Source: HyVt-337 sp964428895 | Lineage (GTDB): Bacteria; Planctomycetota; Phycisphaerae; SM23-33 | DNA: 46,106 nucleotides | Assembly: GCA_964428895.1 (NCBI GenBank) | Contig: CAYRZU010000019.1 | Span: forward strand, 1 to 46,106 | Direction of reading: 5' to 3' | Shown: positions 9,016 to 16,969 of the stretch, piece by piece | How positions within the stretch are numbered: the stretch's first letter is position 1 | Layout of the letters: the number at the start of each line of letters is the position of its first letter | Program-made: the position numbers and the translations under genes | Notes under the pieces: generated by a model | What the model saw: the letters and a program-made list of their open reading frames with translations, nothing else | Databases searched by the model: none | What the model was told of the DNA's origin: nothing

Positions 9016-10047
9016 CTACTCCTCGACGCCGGAAGGGTTCCAGTACTCCTGGCGATTCTCGACGTAGTTCGGATCGATCGTGTTGGGGAGGAGGGCTTGG
9101 ACCGAGCCGTCAGCGAAGGCAACGTTGCATCGGTCGAGGTGTCGCGGCGCGTAGTGGGCGTCCCAGTTGGCGTCATCGTTGTCGGTATCGGGGTAGACTA
9201 CGTCCTCTTCGTAGTCCAGGACCAGGATCGTTCGGTCTTGGAACCCGGGCCGATCGGCGTACCGTGTCATGCCATAGCTGATCGGCCCGCGTAGCACGAA
9301 GTCGTAGACCGCCGACATGCCTTGGATGTTATCGACGGTCCAGTCGGTGCTGGCCAGATCGTGCGTGTGGACGGTCGAGCCCTTCCGAACACAACTGATG
9401 CCCCAGGTCCCCCGGGGTTCTTTCTTAACCTTGAAGACCAAGTCCTCAAAGTCATGGTCGCCGCCTCCGGCGTCTTCGACGAGCAAGTAGTATTCGTACG
9501 GGTCCGAGCCGGGGGTGTATTTCGGCAAGGTCTGCTTCTGGCCTTCGGCAAGGGTCAGGGTGTCATATACGTCCGGGTTGACCTTCCAGACATGGGGAAC
9601 TTCCACGCCGACTTCGCCGAGCTCGTCCATATCGTACAGGTCCCAAATCGGCTCGGTGGTGAACAGGTCCAGGTCCATTCTTTGGCCGGGATCTCCGAAC
9701 CACTCACGCTCCAGGGCGGGCCCCGTTCCCCCGGGCCTTGGATGTGGGTCGTCCGGACAGAGGAATACCTCCTCGGAGAAGCTGACCTGAAACATCAGTT
9801 GAGTGGCCCAGTCGTTGTGAACGTTGAACGGCTTCTGGCCGTCGAAATGCCCCCCCGAGACTCGCATCTGAAAGGCCTTGGCAATATCGTTCAGCCTGTT
9901 GGCGCAAATGGTCCGACGGCCCAGAGCGGCGACCCTCTCCAGGGTCGGCAGGACGATCGAGGCGAGCATTCCCAGAATGGCCAGCACGATCAGGAGTTCC
10001 GTTAGCGTGAAGGCTTTGTGGGATCTCTGGCGGGGCGTACTCAACAC
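9016..10047 (-). CDS. prepilin-like protein with H-X9-DG motif
   Basis: The 343-residue protein begins with a type IV prepilin leader (RSHKAFTLTELLIVLAILGM), with the cleavage site before Phe and Glu at +5, followed by one hydrophobic helix. The C-terminus contains HLDRCNVAFADG, exactly the H-X9-DG pattern found in large planctomycete families of prepilin-like proteins (DUF1559-type and relatives). The middle part (about residues 60-290) is not recognisable to me. It carries a Gly/Asp-rich loop (EDAGGGDHDFEDL) that could bind metal. It is probably a surface or secretion-apparatus pseudopilin. The start is GTG 10047, with GGAG nine bases upstream. It is a single gene, convergent with the sugar operon and divergent from the URO-D-like gene. 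No pilus or secretion genes of the same type are adjacent. Confidence 0.78.
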   Translation of the reverse strand: MLSTPRQRSHKAFTLTELLIVLAILGMLASIVLPTLERVAALGRRTICANRLNDIAKAFQMRVSGGHFDGQKPFNVHNDWATQLMFQVSFSEEVFLCPDDPHPRPGGTGPALEREWFGDPGQRMDLDLFTTEPIWDLYDMDELGEVGVEVPHVWKVNPDVYDTLTLAEGQKQTLPKYTPGSDPYEYYLLVEDAGGGDHDFEDLVFKVKKEPRGTWGISCVRKGSTVHTHDLASTDWTVDNIQGMSAVYDFVLRGPISYGMTRYADRPGFQDRTILVLDYEEDVVYPDTDNDDANWDAHYAPRHLDRCNVAFADGSVQALLPNTIDPNYVENRQEYWNPSGVEE

Positions 10048-10272
10048 AGGCGCTTACTCCAGATATTTCGGTCCTCTGGCCAGCCCTCGGCGAGGCCGGC
10101 GCGGTCCCTAAGAACGACCATCCTATTCTACGCACGGGCCGAGAGCATTGCCACCGCTTCGGCCCTGGGCCTTGCGGAGATTCAGGCAGGCTTACGGACA
10201 AACAGGGGAAATAGGACTGTTCGAATAGTATCCTAAGGGGCGGTAGTGGCCTCCCACGAAAGGGCTTATCTC
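10048..10272. other. divergent intergenic region
   Basis: 225 bases lie between the start of the prepilin-like gene (minus) and the URO-D-like gene (plus). A minus-strand TAGAAT (10125-10130) could be a -10 for the prepilin-like gene, but I see no convincing -35. The plus-strand side has A/T-rich bases around 10220-10232 before the URO-D start. I see no gene in it. Confidence 0.35.
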
Positions 10273-11529
10273 ATGGTCTCCAGAGAGCGATTTGTCCGGG
10301 CGTTGAACCATCAGCATGTCGATCGGCCACCGGTGGACATCGGGGCGACGCCCGTAACGGGCATGCACGTGACGACTGTCCATCGCTTGCGCGAGGCCCT
10401 GCTGGGCAAGACGGGCCATCGTGTGAAGGTGATCGAGCCCTATCAGATGCTGGGCGAGATCGACGCGGAATTGGCCGAGGCGCTGGGCGTGGATATTGCC
10501 GGAGCCGGGGCGCCCAAGACGTTGTTCGGCTTTGAGAACACGGACTGGAAGGACCTGACACTGTTCGACGGCACGGAGGTGCTCGTGCCCGGCGGCTTCA
10601 ATATCACCACCGACGATCGCGGCAACTGGTTCATCCATCCGCAGGGCGATACGTCCGTTCCGCCCAGCGGCCACATGCCCAAGGACGGATTCTACTTCGA
10701 CGCGATCTGTCGCCAAGGCGCGCTGGATGAAGATAACCTCATCCTTGAAGACAACACCGAGGAGTTTGGGTTGCTGACGGACGCGGACGTGGCCCACTTT
10801 GCGTCTGCCGCTCAGGCGGCAGCCGATCAGGGCAAAGGGGGCATCCTGGTTTGTCCGGGCGGGAGCTTCGGCGACATCGCGCTCGTCCCGGCGATGTGGA
10901 TGACACATACCAAGGGCGTCCGCGACGTGGCGGAGTGGTACATGGCCACGGCCACGCATCGCGATTTCGTCTATCGCATCTTTGAAGTCCAATGTGAGAT
11001 CGCGCTGGCCAACATCGAGCGGCTGGCCGAAGCGGTCGGCGACAACGTGCAGGCGGCGATGGTCACGGGCACGGACTTCGGCACGCAGAACAGCCTGTTC
11101 ATTTCCCCCAAGGCCTACCGCGATCTGTATCAGCCATTCCACAAGCAGGTCAACGCGCTGATCCATAGCCGCACCAACTGGAAGACCTTCATCCACAGTT
11201 GCGGGGCGGTGTTCGAGTTGATCGGCGACTTCATCGAGTCGGGCTTTGATATCCTCAACCCGGTGCAGTGCTCGGCCTGCGGGATGGATGCGGCCAAGCT
11301 GAAGGACACTTACGGCAAGGAGATCGTGTTCTGGGGCGGGGGGGTGGACACCCAGAAGACGTTGCCGTTCGGTCAGCCTCAGGAGGTCTACGATGAGGTG
11401 CGCCGGCGGATCGACATCTTCAATACCGATGGGGGCTTCGTGTTCAACACGATCCACAACGTTCAGGCCAGCGTGCCGATTGCCAACGTGCTGGCCGTGT
11501 TTGAAGCCCTGCGGGATAGCGCGGGCTAG
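10273..11529 (+). CDS. URO-D superfamily protein, probable corrinoid methyltransferase type
   Basis: The 418-residue protein has the uroporphyrinogen decarboxylase fold signature, including RFVRALNHQHVDRPPVDIG at the start. Near the C-terminus are FIHSCGAV, DILNPVQCSACGMD and FWGGGVDTQ. The H-x-CG followed by a later Cys resembles the zinc-binding set of MtaA/CmuA-type methyltransferases, which move methyl groups between corrinoid proteins and thiols. True haem-pathway URO-D lacks this. No haem genes and no corrinoid protein are adjacent, so the acceptor and donor are unknown. ATG 10273 is chosen over the upstream GTG 10246 because GAAAGG precedes it at good distance and family members begin close to this point. 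A second, more divergent URO-D-like gene lies at 28143. Confidence 0.75.
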   Translation: MVSRERFVRALNHQHVDRPPVDIGATPVTGMHVTTVHRLREALLGKTGHRVKVIEPYQMLGEIDAELAEALGVDIAGAGAPKTLFGFENTDWKDLTLFDGTEVLVPGGFNITTDDRGNWFIHPQGDTSVPPSGHMPKDGFYFDAICRQGALDEDNLILEDNTEEFGLLTDADVAHFASAAQAAADQGKGGILVCPGGSFGDIALVPAMWMTHTKGVRDVAEWYMATATHRDFVYRIFEVQCEIALANIERLAEAVGDNVQAAMVTGTDFGTQNSLFISPKAYRDLYQPFHKQVNALIHSRTNWKTFIHSCGAVFELIGDFIESGFDILNPVQCSACGMDAAKLKDTYGKEIVFWGGGVDTQKTLPFGQPQEVYDEVRRRIDIFNTDGGFVFNTIHNVQASVPIANVLAVFEALRDSAG

Positions 11530-11605
11530 TGGCGGCACAAAAGTGAGTTATTAGTTTTCGGTACTATTTGCCGCATCCGGGGGCTAATCCTAGGTTAAGG
11601 GTGTG

Positions 11606-11642
11606 CATGGGACAGCCGCCATGAGGCGGACGCATCCCCATG
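11606..11642 (+). promoter_or_regulatory. nested hairpin in the Tad operon leader
   Basis: The outer arms CATGGG (11606-11611) and CCCATG (11637-11642) pair perfectly. Inside them CCGCC (11616-11620) and GGCGG (11625-11629) pair around an ATGA loop. The two unpaired strands between the stems (ACAG and ACGCATC) make an asymmetric internal loop, a shape typical of regulatory RNA. It matches no riboswitch class I can name. Confidence 0.4.
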
Positions 11643-11729
11643 TCAACGAAACTGGTCCGGGGATAAGAAGACCACTCAGAAGCACTCACCGGCGCACCAT
11701 GACCGCGCCACTCAGCCGCTTGGAACTGC

Positions 11730-11750
11730 GTGCTGCCACTGGGGCAGCGC
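11730..11750 (+). promoter_or_regulatory. second hairpin in the Tad operon leader
   Basis: GTGCTGCC (11730-11737) pairs with GGCAGCGC (11743-11750) around ACTGG, an 8-bp stem with one G-T pair. No T run follows, so it is more likely a structural or attenuator element than a terminator. Confidence 0.35.
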
Positions 11751-11779
11751 TAGAGATACTCAGATGAAGCGGCCCGTTG

Positions 11780-11808
11780 AATCGACGGTGTGGACCGACA
11801 ATCGACGG
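11780..11808. repeat. 9-base direct repeat spaced by 20 bases upstream of flp
   Basis: AATCGACGG occurs at 11780-11788 and again at 11800-11808. The 20-base period is close to two helical turns, so both copies face the same side of the DNA. This is the usual arrangement for a pair of activator or response-regulator sites. The copies lie 27-55 bases before the flp start codon. Confidence 0.4.
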
Positions 11809-11834
11809 GCAAACGATGACACAGGAGATGAACC

Positions 11835-12020
11835 ATGCTTACCCTCAAGAAACTCGTCAAGAAGTTCGCCGCCGATGATCGTGGTCTGGAGACCGTGGAA
11901 TACGCCGTTATCGCCGGGTTGATCACGGTGGCCGCCATCGCGACCATCACGGCCGTGGGCGTCTTGGTCCAAGGGAAGTTCGGCGAGCTGGAAACCGCCA
12001 TGGGCGGCGGCGCCGGCTAA
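11835..12020 (+). CDS. flp: Flp/Fap-type major pilin
   Basis: The 61-residue prepilin has a positively charged leader ending in G17 and a mature N-terminus LETVEYAVIAGL. Glu at +5 and Tyr at +6 of the mature chain are the hallmark of Flp pilins. A hydrophobic helix of about 20 residues follows, then a short Gly-rich tail. After cleavage by the prepilin peptidase it polymerises into the thin adhesive Tad pilus. The Shine-Dalgarno sequence CAGGAG is ideally placed. It is the first gene of the Tad operon. A strong hairpin directly after its stop fits the usual need for far more pilin than machinery. Confidence 0.93.
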   Translation: MLTLKKLVKKFAADDRGLETVEYAVIAGLITVAAIATITAVGVLVQGKFGELETAMGGGAG

Positions 12021-12036
12021 GTACGCATGTGGCTGC

Positions 12037-12068
12037 GGCGGAGGCGAGCCCGATGGCTCGCCTCCGTC
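12037..12068 (+). promoter_or_regulatory. strong hairpin between flp and cpaA
   Basis: GGAGGCGAGCC (12040-12050) and GGCTCGCCTCC (12055-12065) pair perfectly around CGAT. Three more pairs, one of them G-T, extend the stem to 14 bp. There is no T run, so it is not a classical terminator. It probably protects the flp mRNA 3' end or lets only part of the transcription continue into the machinery genes. Confidence 0.6.
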
Positions 12069-12095
12069 AGCGCCTCTTACAAGGAAATAGCTCCG

Positions 12096-12674
12096 ATGTT
12101 ACCGACGGCACTTTGGCAACATGACATGCAATGGGCTCAGTGGGCTGTCGTTGTTGGCGGCTCGCTGATTGCGGCCTATACCGACCTTCGCAGTCGGCGG
12201 ATCCCCAACTGGCTGACCGGGCCGATGTTCCTGGGCGGCCTGGTGTGGTCGATCTGGCTGGCTGGCGGCGCCGGTGTGCTGGACGCCCTGGCCGGGTGTG
12301 TCGCTTTGGCGATCCCCTGCACGTTGTTGTTCATGTTCGCCGGCGGTGGCGCCGGTGACGCGAAGCTGATGGGCGCCGCCGGGGCGTGGCTGGGCTTGGC
12401 CAACAGCCTGGCAGCGCTGGTGGCGGTGTCGGCCTGCGGCATCGTGATGGGACTGGCCCTGGCCGTCCTGCGCAAGCAGACACGCCAGACCTTGGCCAAC
12501 ACCGTCACGCTTGCCTCGCAGGCCATGTTCGCGGCCAAGGACGCCAAACTCGGCCCGGCCGTGGCGGTGACGCAACCGTCGTCGCCGAAACCCAAGCAAA
12601 CCATGCCCTACGGCGTGGCGATCTTTGCGGGCCTGTGTATTGGCGCCGCTGGAATGATGTCATGGCATGCCTGA
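12096..12674 (+). CDS. cpaA: prepilin peptidase CpaA/TadV (A24 family)
   Basis: The membrane protein of about 192 residues carries the two aspartate motifs of A24 peptidases: YTDLRSRRIPNWLT near the N-terminus and GGGAGDAKLMG in the middle. It cleaves the leader of the Flp prepilin and the TadE-type pseudopilin at the inner membrane. Several hydrophobic helices are visible. The loop around residues 125-165 is longer and more polar than in minimal CpaA. I chose ATG 12096, with AAGGA upstream, because an earlier in-frame ATG (12027) would run through the hairpin behind flp and add an unnatural Arg-rich start. Its 3' end overlaps tadE by 13 bases. Confidence 0.88.
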   Translation: MLPTALWQHDMQWAQWAVVVGGSLIAAYTDLRSRRIPNWLTGPMFLGGLVWSIWLAGGAGVLDALAGCVALAIPCTLLFMFAGGGAGDAKLMGAAGAWLGLANSLAALVAVSACGIVMGLALAVLRKQTRQTLANTVTLASQAMFAAKDAKLGPAVAVTQPSSPKPKQTMPYGVAIFAGLCIGAAGMMSWHA

Positions 12675-13075
12675 ATACGCATCGCGGCAGACGGGGAGTG
12701 ACGACGGTCGAGGCCGCCCTCATCCTGCCCCTGCTGCTGACGATGACGTTCGCGGTGTGCGAGTATGGGTGGATGCTGATGAAGAGCCAGCAGGTCGCCA
12801 ATGCGGCCCGTCAAGGCGCGCGGATCGCGGCTATTGCCGACGGCACGAATGAGTCGGCCATTACCGCCATCAACGCGCTGATGACCAGCGCCGGGCTTGA
12901 CGGGTCCGGGTATACCGTGACGGTCACCCCCGGCGACGTTTCGGCCCTGGAAGCTGGGGAAACCCTGAGCGTCCAGGTGTCCGTGCCGACCAGCGCGATA
13001 AACCTGACCGGCATTGCGTTGCCCATGCCGGCCAACATCCAGTCTTCGGTCAGTATGGCCAAAGAGGCCCAGTGA
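12662..13075 (+). CDS. tadE: TadE-like pseudopilin
   Basis: The 137-residue protein starts with an Arg-rich leader and the sequence RRGVTTVEAALILPLLLTM. This is a prepilin-type site with Glu at +5 followed by a hydrophobic helix, the TadE signature. The remaining 90 residues form a small extracytoplasmic domain (conserved start QQVANAARQGARIA). TadE-type pseudopilins are needed for Tad pilus assembly, and the CpaA/TadV peptidase encoded just upstream would process it. ATG 12662 overlaps the end of cpaA in another frame, so the two are probably translationally coupled. Only one TadE-like gene is present; no TadG is seen. Confidence 0.87.
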   Translation: MACLNTHRGRRGVTTVEAALILPLLLTMTFAVCEYGWMLMKSQQVANAARQGARIAAIADGTNESAITAINALMTSAGLDGSGYTVTVTPGDVSALEAGETLSVQVSVPTSAINLTGIALPMPANIQSSVSMAKEAQ

Positions 13076-13100
13076 AGGTGTTCGTGAAGGAGGATGCATC

Positions 13101-14237
13101 ATGAGTGCCAAGTGGTCTCTGGCTGCTTTGATCGGTGTGGGGATGATCGCCGCTATGTGCGCGGCTGTTCTGGTCGCAGGAAGTCGCGCCGGCAAGGGCA
13201 ACAAGCCCGCCGGGCCGCCGCCGGAAATTGAAATCGCCGTCGCCGCGGCCGCTTTGCCGGCAGGCAAGGTGATCGAGCAGGGCGACGTCGAAAGCCAGTC
13301 CGTCCCGGTCTCCGATGCCGCCATGGGGTCGGTTCCGGCCTCCCAGGCGATCGGCAAGGTGCTCGCCACGCCGATGGTCAAAGGCCAGGCCTTCAACAGC
13401 GAATCCTTCGCCACAGAAAGCACCGGCATGCGTGTGGCGACGGCGATCCCGCAAGGCATGCGGGCGGTCTCTGTGGCTTTATCTAAACACTCTGGCCTCA
13501 AGGGGTTAGTGTACCCCGGGAGCATTGTTGACGTGGTCGCGTCGTTCCGCATTCGCTCGGAGGGCTCCCTCCAGAGCGAGGCCGTCTCCGTAACGCTCCT
13601 GCAGGCGATCCAAGTGCTCGCGATCGATAGCAAGACGGTGCTCTCTGAGGAAGAAGACGACAGCAAGGGCTCGTCCAAGATGACCTACGATCGGTCGCTA
13701 ATCGTTACGCTCATGCTCAATTCCGCCCAGGCTGAAGCTCTAGCCCTGGCGACAGAGCACGGGACGATCACGCTTGCCCTCCGTAACCCATTAGATGCTG
13801 AGGATATAGAGGATTCTGATAGGGATCTCAGCACGCTGATCGGCCTCATTGACGGCTTCGGCGACGAGCCGGAACAGGCACCGCCCGTCGTCGCCGCAGC
13901 CGCGCCTGCCCCGCCCGCTCCGGTGGCGCCGCCGGCCCAGCCGGTGAAGGTGGCCCAAGAGCCCGAGCCTCAAGAGCCGCCCACCTGGGAAGTTGCCGTA
14001 ATTAGAGGGGAAAACGTCAAGAGTTTTGCCTTTTCAATGCCGATTAATGAGATGGAAGGTCCTGCGCCTAGCGCGGGGTCCGCCATAGCTTTGCGCACGG
14101 CTGCGCAGGCAGTTCCGGCCGATCAGAACTCGGCCGGCCAAGGTCATTGGAAAGACGAACGTCATGAACCGACTCGCATGGGTACTGGCAGTGGTCATAG
14201 CAACAGCTTCGGCATCTCTGGCGCCGGGCCAGACTGA
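13101..14237 (+). CDS. cpaB: Flp pilus assembly protein CpaB/RcpC
   Basis: The 378-residue protein has an N-terminal membrane anchor (residues 6-27) and the SAF/CpaB domain (about residues 45-130, with ALPAGKVIEQGDV and GMRAVSVALS). The RcpC region follows, with VYPGSIVDVVASF, then a Pro/Ala-rich linker (about 265-300) and a tail. CpaB sits in the periplasm and helps the CpaC secretin. ATG 13101 is supported by AAGGAGG seven bases upstream. The stop at 14237 lies 74 bases inside cpaC. Homologues normally end near the segment WEVAVIRG, so the last 50 or so residues here may be non-native read-through caused by a late frameshift. Confidence 0.85.
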   Translation: MSAKWSLAALIGVGMIAAMCAAVLVAGSRAGKGNKPAGPPPEIEIAVAAAALPAGKVIEQGDVESQSVPVSDAAMGSVPASQAIGKVLATPMVKGQAFNSESFATESTGMRVATAIPQGMRAVSVALSKHSGLKGLVYPGSIVDVVASFRIRSEGSLQSEAVSVTLLQAIQVLAIDSKTVLSEEEDDSKGSSKMTYDRSLIVTLMLNSAQAEALALATEHGTITLALRNPLDAEDIEDSDRDLSTLIGLIDGFGDEPEQAPPVVAAAAPAPPAPVAPPAQPVKVAQEPEPQEPPTWEVAVIRGENVKSFAFSMPINEMEGPAPSAGSAIALRTAAQAVPADQNSAGQGHWKDERHEPTRMGTGSGHSNSFGISGAGPD

Positions 14238-15759
14238 TCCAGCGCCCCAAACGCTGGCCGATGCCGAGGAGCACACGCTGGCCCTGTATGTGCGACACTC
14301 CCAAGTGGTCCACGCACCGTGGCCCGTCACGCGCGTGGCGGTCACCGATCCGGCCGTCGCGGACGTTCAGCTCTTGACCCCTACGACCGTCCTGGTCCAG
14401 GGCAAGGCTGTCGGGTCGACCGACCTGCTTCTGTGGAGTCAGGACGAGCAAGTCCAGCAGACCCGGGTCGACGTTCAGGTGGACCTGGGGCAACTATCCG
14501 AAACGCTCGAAGAGCTGTTTCCCCTGGCTGAGCTCAAGCTGGTGCAGGCGCAGGATGTGGTCATCGTCGAAGGTCAGCTGCAGTACGCCGATGATGCACT
14601 TCAACTTCAAGCGATTCTCGCTGCGGCCGGGCTGAACTACATCGACCGGACCACGGTGGCCGGTCAGCAGCAGGTCCAGCTTCGCGTGCGAATCGCCGAG
14701 GTCAGCCGCAGCGCGCTACGTATCCTGGGCATCAACGCCATGATGACCGGGACCGACGCGTTCGGCGGGGTCACCGTAGGGTCTTCCGGCGGCGGCGCCA
14801 TTAACCCGATCAGCATAGGCGTGCCCGCCGCGACCTCCGCGGCAGCCGGGTCCTTGCCGTTCGAGTTTACGCAGGCGGTCAACGTGACGTCGTCGGTGAC
14901 GCTGTTTGGCGGCTTCCCGGACGCGGCGCTGGAGATCTTCGTGCAGGCATTGGCCGAGAACGAGTATCTGCGGATTCTGGCCGAGCCGAACATCGTGGCG
15001 CTGTCGGGCCAGGAGGCCAGCTTCCTGGCCGGCGGCGAGTTCCCCGTGCCGATCGTGCAGGGCACGACCGTTGGCGGCGGCTCGACGATCACCGTGGAGT
15101 ACAAGGAATACGGCGTGCGGCTGAACTTCAAGCCGACCGTCCTGGGCGATGGGCGAATCCGCCTGCACGTGGCGCCGGAGGTCAGTCAGTTGACCAATGT
15201 TGGCGCCGTGGTGATTGAGGGCTTCCAGATCCCGGCCGTTCTGACCCGCCGGGCCGACACCACGCTGGAGCTCAACAACGGCCAGACCTTCGCCATGGCC
15301 GGACTGATCAGCCGAACCGACACCGGGCGCAATTCGCGCGTGCCGGGCTTGGGCGACCTGCCCGTGCTGGGGGCGCTGTTTCGGTCGGCCCAGTATGAAA
15401 GCAATGAAACCGACCTCGTGGTGATGGTGACGGCCTCGTTCGTCGAGCCGCTGTCCACCGACGAGGATCTGTCGGACATGATGTTGCCCGGTTCGTTCCA
15501 TACAGCTCCGAACGATTGGGAGCTTTACGGACTGGGTCGCCTGGAGGGCGCCGACCCCGGTCGCTTGTCGGCCAAGCAATCGGCGTGGCTGAACGAGACG
15601 GGCCTGTCGGAGCTTCGGGGCCCGGGCGCCTGGGCGACGTATGACCCGCCGCCCAGTCAGCCGATGCCGGTCGTGGCGCCCACGGTCGAGGCGGTCGGCC
15701 CGACGGACCCGGTCATCGAGGATGCATTGGCTGTGGAGGCCGAGATTCACTCACCCTAG
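14164..15759 (+). CDS. cpaC: outer-membrane secretin CpaC/RcpA of the Tad pilus
   Basis: The 531-residue protein has a signal peptide (about residues 1-23), a pilus-secretin N-domain (VHAPWPVTRVAVTDPAVADV), a BON-like region, and the secretin domain. Markers of the secretin domain include LAEPNIVALSGQEASFLAGG, FKPTVLGDGRIRLHVAPEV and VPGLGDLPVLGALFRS. It forms the outer-membrane ring through which the Flp pilus passes. About 100 extra residues after the secretin core are Pro/Ala-rich. Its start overlaps the cpaB reading frame by 74 bases, an unusual amount. The obvious signal peptide nevertheless fixes the start at ATG 14164. Confidence 0.92.
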   Translation: MNRLAWVLAVVIATASASLAPGQTDPAPQTLADAEEHTLALYVRHSQVVHAPWPVTRVAVTDPAVADVQLLTPTTVLVQGKAVGSTDLLLWSQDEQVQQTRVDVQVDLGQLSETLEELFPLAELKLVQAQDVVIVEGQLQYADDALQLQAILAAAGLNYIDRTTVAGQQQVQLRVRIAEVSRSALRILGINAMMTGTDAFGGVTVGSSGGGAINPISIGVPAATSAAAGSLPFEFTQAVNVTSSVTLFGGFPDAALEIFVQALAENEYLRILAEPNIVALSGQEASFLAGGEFPVPIVQGTTVGGGSTITVEYKEYGVRLNFKPTVLGDGRIRLHVAPEVSQLTNVGAVVIEGFQIPAVLTRRADTTLELNNGQTFAMAGLISRTDTGRNSRVPGLGDLPVLGALFRSAQYESNETDLVVMVTASFVEPLSTDEDLSDMMLPGSFHTAPNDWELYGLGRLEGADPGRLSAKQSAWLNETGLSELRGPGAWATYDPPPSQPMPVVAPTVEAVGPTDPVIEDALAVEAEIHSP

Positions 15760-15792
15760 TCGCTAACGTTGTGCTTTGTGGAGGATTGGAGG

Positions 15793-16959
15793 GTGACCGT
15801 TGTCGAGACGCAACTCAGTGCGCTGATCGTCAGCAACGACGCGCAGACGACCCACGATATTGCCGAGGCCATGGACGCCCTGGGCGACGTGTCCTTGCAG
15901 GGCACGTACCCGGACCTGGCCCGTCTGGCCGTTCACCTGGAGCGAGAGCCCGTCCGGGCCGTGGTGGTCGATCTGGGCGCCGAGCCCGACCAGGCGCTCC
16001 GTGAACTCCAATCGGTCATCGGGCGGTTTCACGACAGCCGCTTCATGGTCCTGGCCGAATCCCTCACCGATGGGCTGATGACAGCCGCCATGGAAGTCGG
16101 CGCGCGGTACCTGCTGACCAAAAGCGGACTGAGGTCGGACTTGCCCGGCATGTTCGAACGCCTGCGCGAGGCGGTTCTGGCCGACCGTCAGTGGCAGGGC
16201 ATGTCGGCGACGATCCTGTCCTCCGGCGGCGGGTGCGGCTCGACCACCATCGCGGTCAATCTGGCCAGTGAACTGAACCTGCTGTCGGCCAAGCCCGTCC
16301 TGCTGGCCGACATGGATTACGCCTACGGTACGGTCTCGACCTACCTGGGCCTGACCGGCCGATACGGTCTGGCCGACGTGTTCAACCACGGTGAAGAGGC
16401 CGACCAGTCCCTGATTCGATCCAGCGCGTTGAAGTTCAACGAGGGCCTGGACGTGCTGATCAGCCCGGCCAGTATCAGCGACCGGGAAATGACACTCTCG
16501 GTTCAGCCGGAAACCGTCGAGCACGTCCTGAAGGTGTGCAAAGACGCTTACGACTACTGCGTGATCGACGCCCCGCGCGTGCCGATGAACGTGGCCGCCG
16601 CCCTGGCCCGATCCAGCGCCATTACCTACGTGGTCCTTCAGCCGCAGGTCAAAGACGTTCGTATCTGCCGCCGCATCGTGAATAGTCTGGTCCGCGAGTA
16701 CGGGATCCCGATGGACCAGATCGCCCTGGTGATGAATCGATTCCGCCAACGAAAGGGCGCCTTGTTGGGGTTGACCGAGGCGAAAGAGGCCATCGGTGAC
16801 ATTGTCATCGAATGCGTCAACAACGATTACGACAGCGCCGTCTCGGCCATCGATTACGGTCAGCCTCTATCGGCCATCGCCCCCAAATCGCCGCTTCGCA
16901 AGGACCTTCAGCGATTGGCTGAGCAGATTCTAGCGGCCCGACAGCTACAAGCCCCTTAG
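15793..16959 (+). CDS. cpaE: CpaE/TadZ pilus localisation ATPase
   Basis: The 388-residue protein joins an N-terminal receiver-like domain (about residues 1-120) to a MinD/ParA-type ATPase domain. The nucleotide loop reads SSGGGCGSTTIAVNLA, so the usual lysines of the deviant Walker A motif (KGGxGK) are replaced by Ser. TadZ/CpaE proteins often have such atypical loops. They bind nucleotide and place the pilus machine at a cell pole or site. Later motifs LLADMDYAYG and YCVIDAPR match Walker A' and B positions. The start is GTG 15793, with GGAGG eight bases upstream. It follows the secretin gene and precedes the motor ATPase gene. Confidence 0.87.
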   Translation: MTVVETQLSALIVSNDAQTTHDIAEAMDALGDVSLQGTYPDLARLAVHLEREPVRAVVVDLGAEPDQALRELQSVIGRFHDSRFMVLAESLTDGLMTAAMEVGARYLLTKSGLRSDLPGMFERLREAVLADRQWQGMSATILSSGGGCGSTTIAVNLASELNLLSAKPVLLADMDYAYGTVSTYLGLTGRYGLADVFNHGEEADQSLIRSSALKFNEGLDVLISPASISDREMTLSVQPETVEHVLKVCKDAYDYCVIDAPRVPMNVAAALARSSAITYVVLQPQVKDVRICRRIVNSLVREYGIPMDQIALVMNRFRQRKGALLGLTEAKEAIGDIVIECVNNDYDSAVSAIDYGQPLSAIAPKSPLRKDLQRLAEQILAARQLQAP

Positions 16960-16969
16960 TGGAGAGACC

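Larger units (their letters stand above)
11530..11834 (+). promoter_or_regulatory. long leader/regulatory region upstream of the Tad operon
   Basis: 305 bases without a gene. It holds a nested hairpin at 11606-11642, a second hairpin at 11730-11750, and a 9-base direct repeat at 11780-11808, then the Shine-Dalgarno sequence CAGGAG just before flp. I could not identify a clear -35/-10 pair. The promoter is probably in the first 80 bases (A/T-rich, 11537-11575), which would make the region a structured 5' leader. Confidence 0.45.

Noticed and set aside
10246..10272. GTG start nine codons upstream for the URO-D-like gene
   Set aside because: ATG 10273 has a better ribosome site and fits the usual start of the family.
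12027..12095. Longer N-terminus of cpaA starting at ATG 12027
   Set aside because: It would translate through the 14-bp hairpin behind flp and add an Arg-rich start not seen in A24 peptidases; ATG 12096 has a ribosome site.
14700..14880. Ser/Gly/Ala-rich segment of cpaC (about residues 190-240) as a possible insertion
   Set aside because: Such low-complexity loops are normal in secretins, and codon use matches the rest of the gene.
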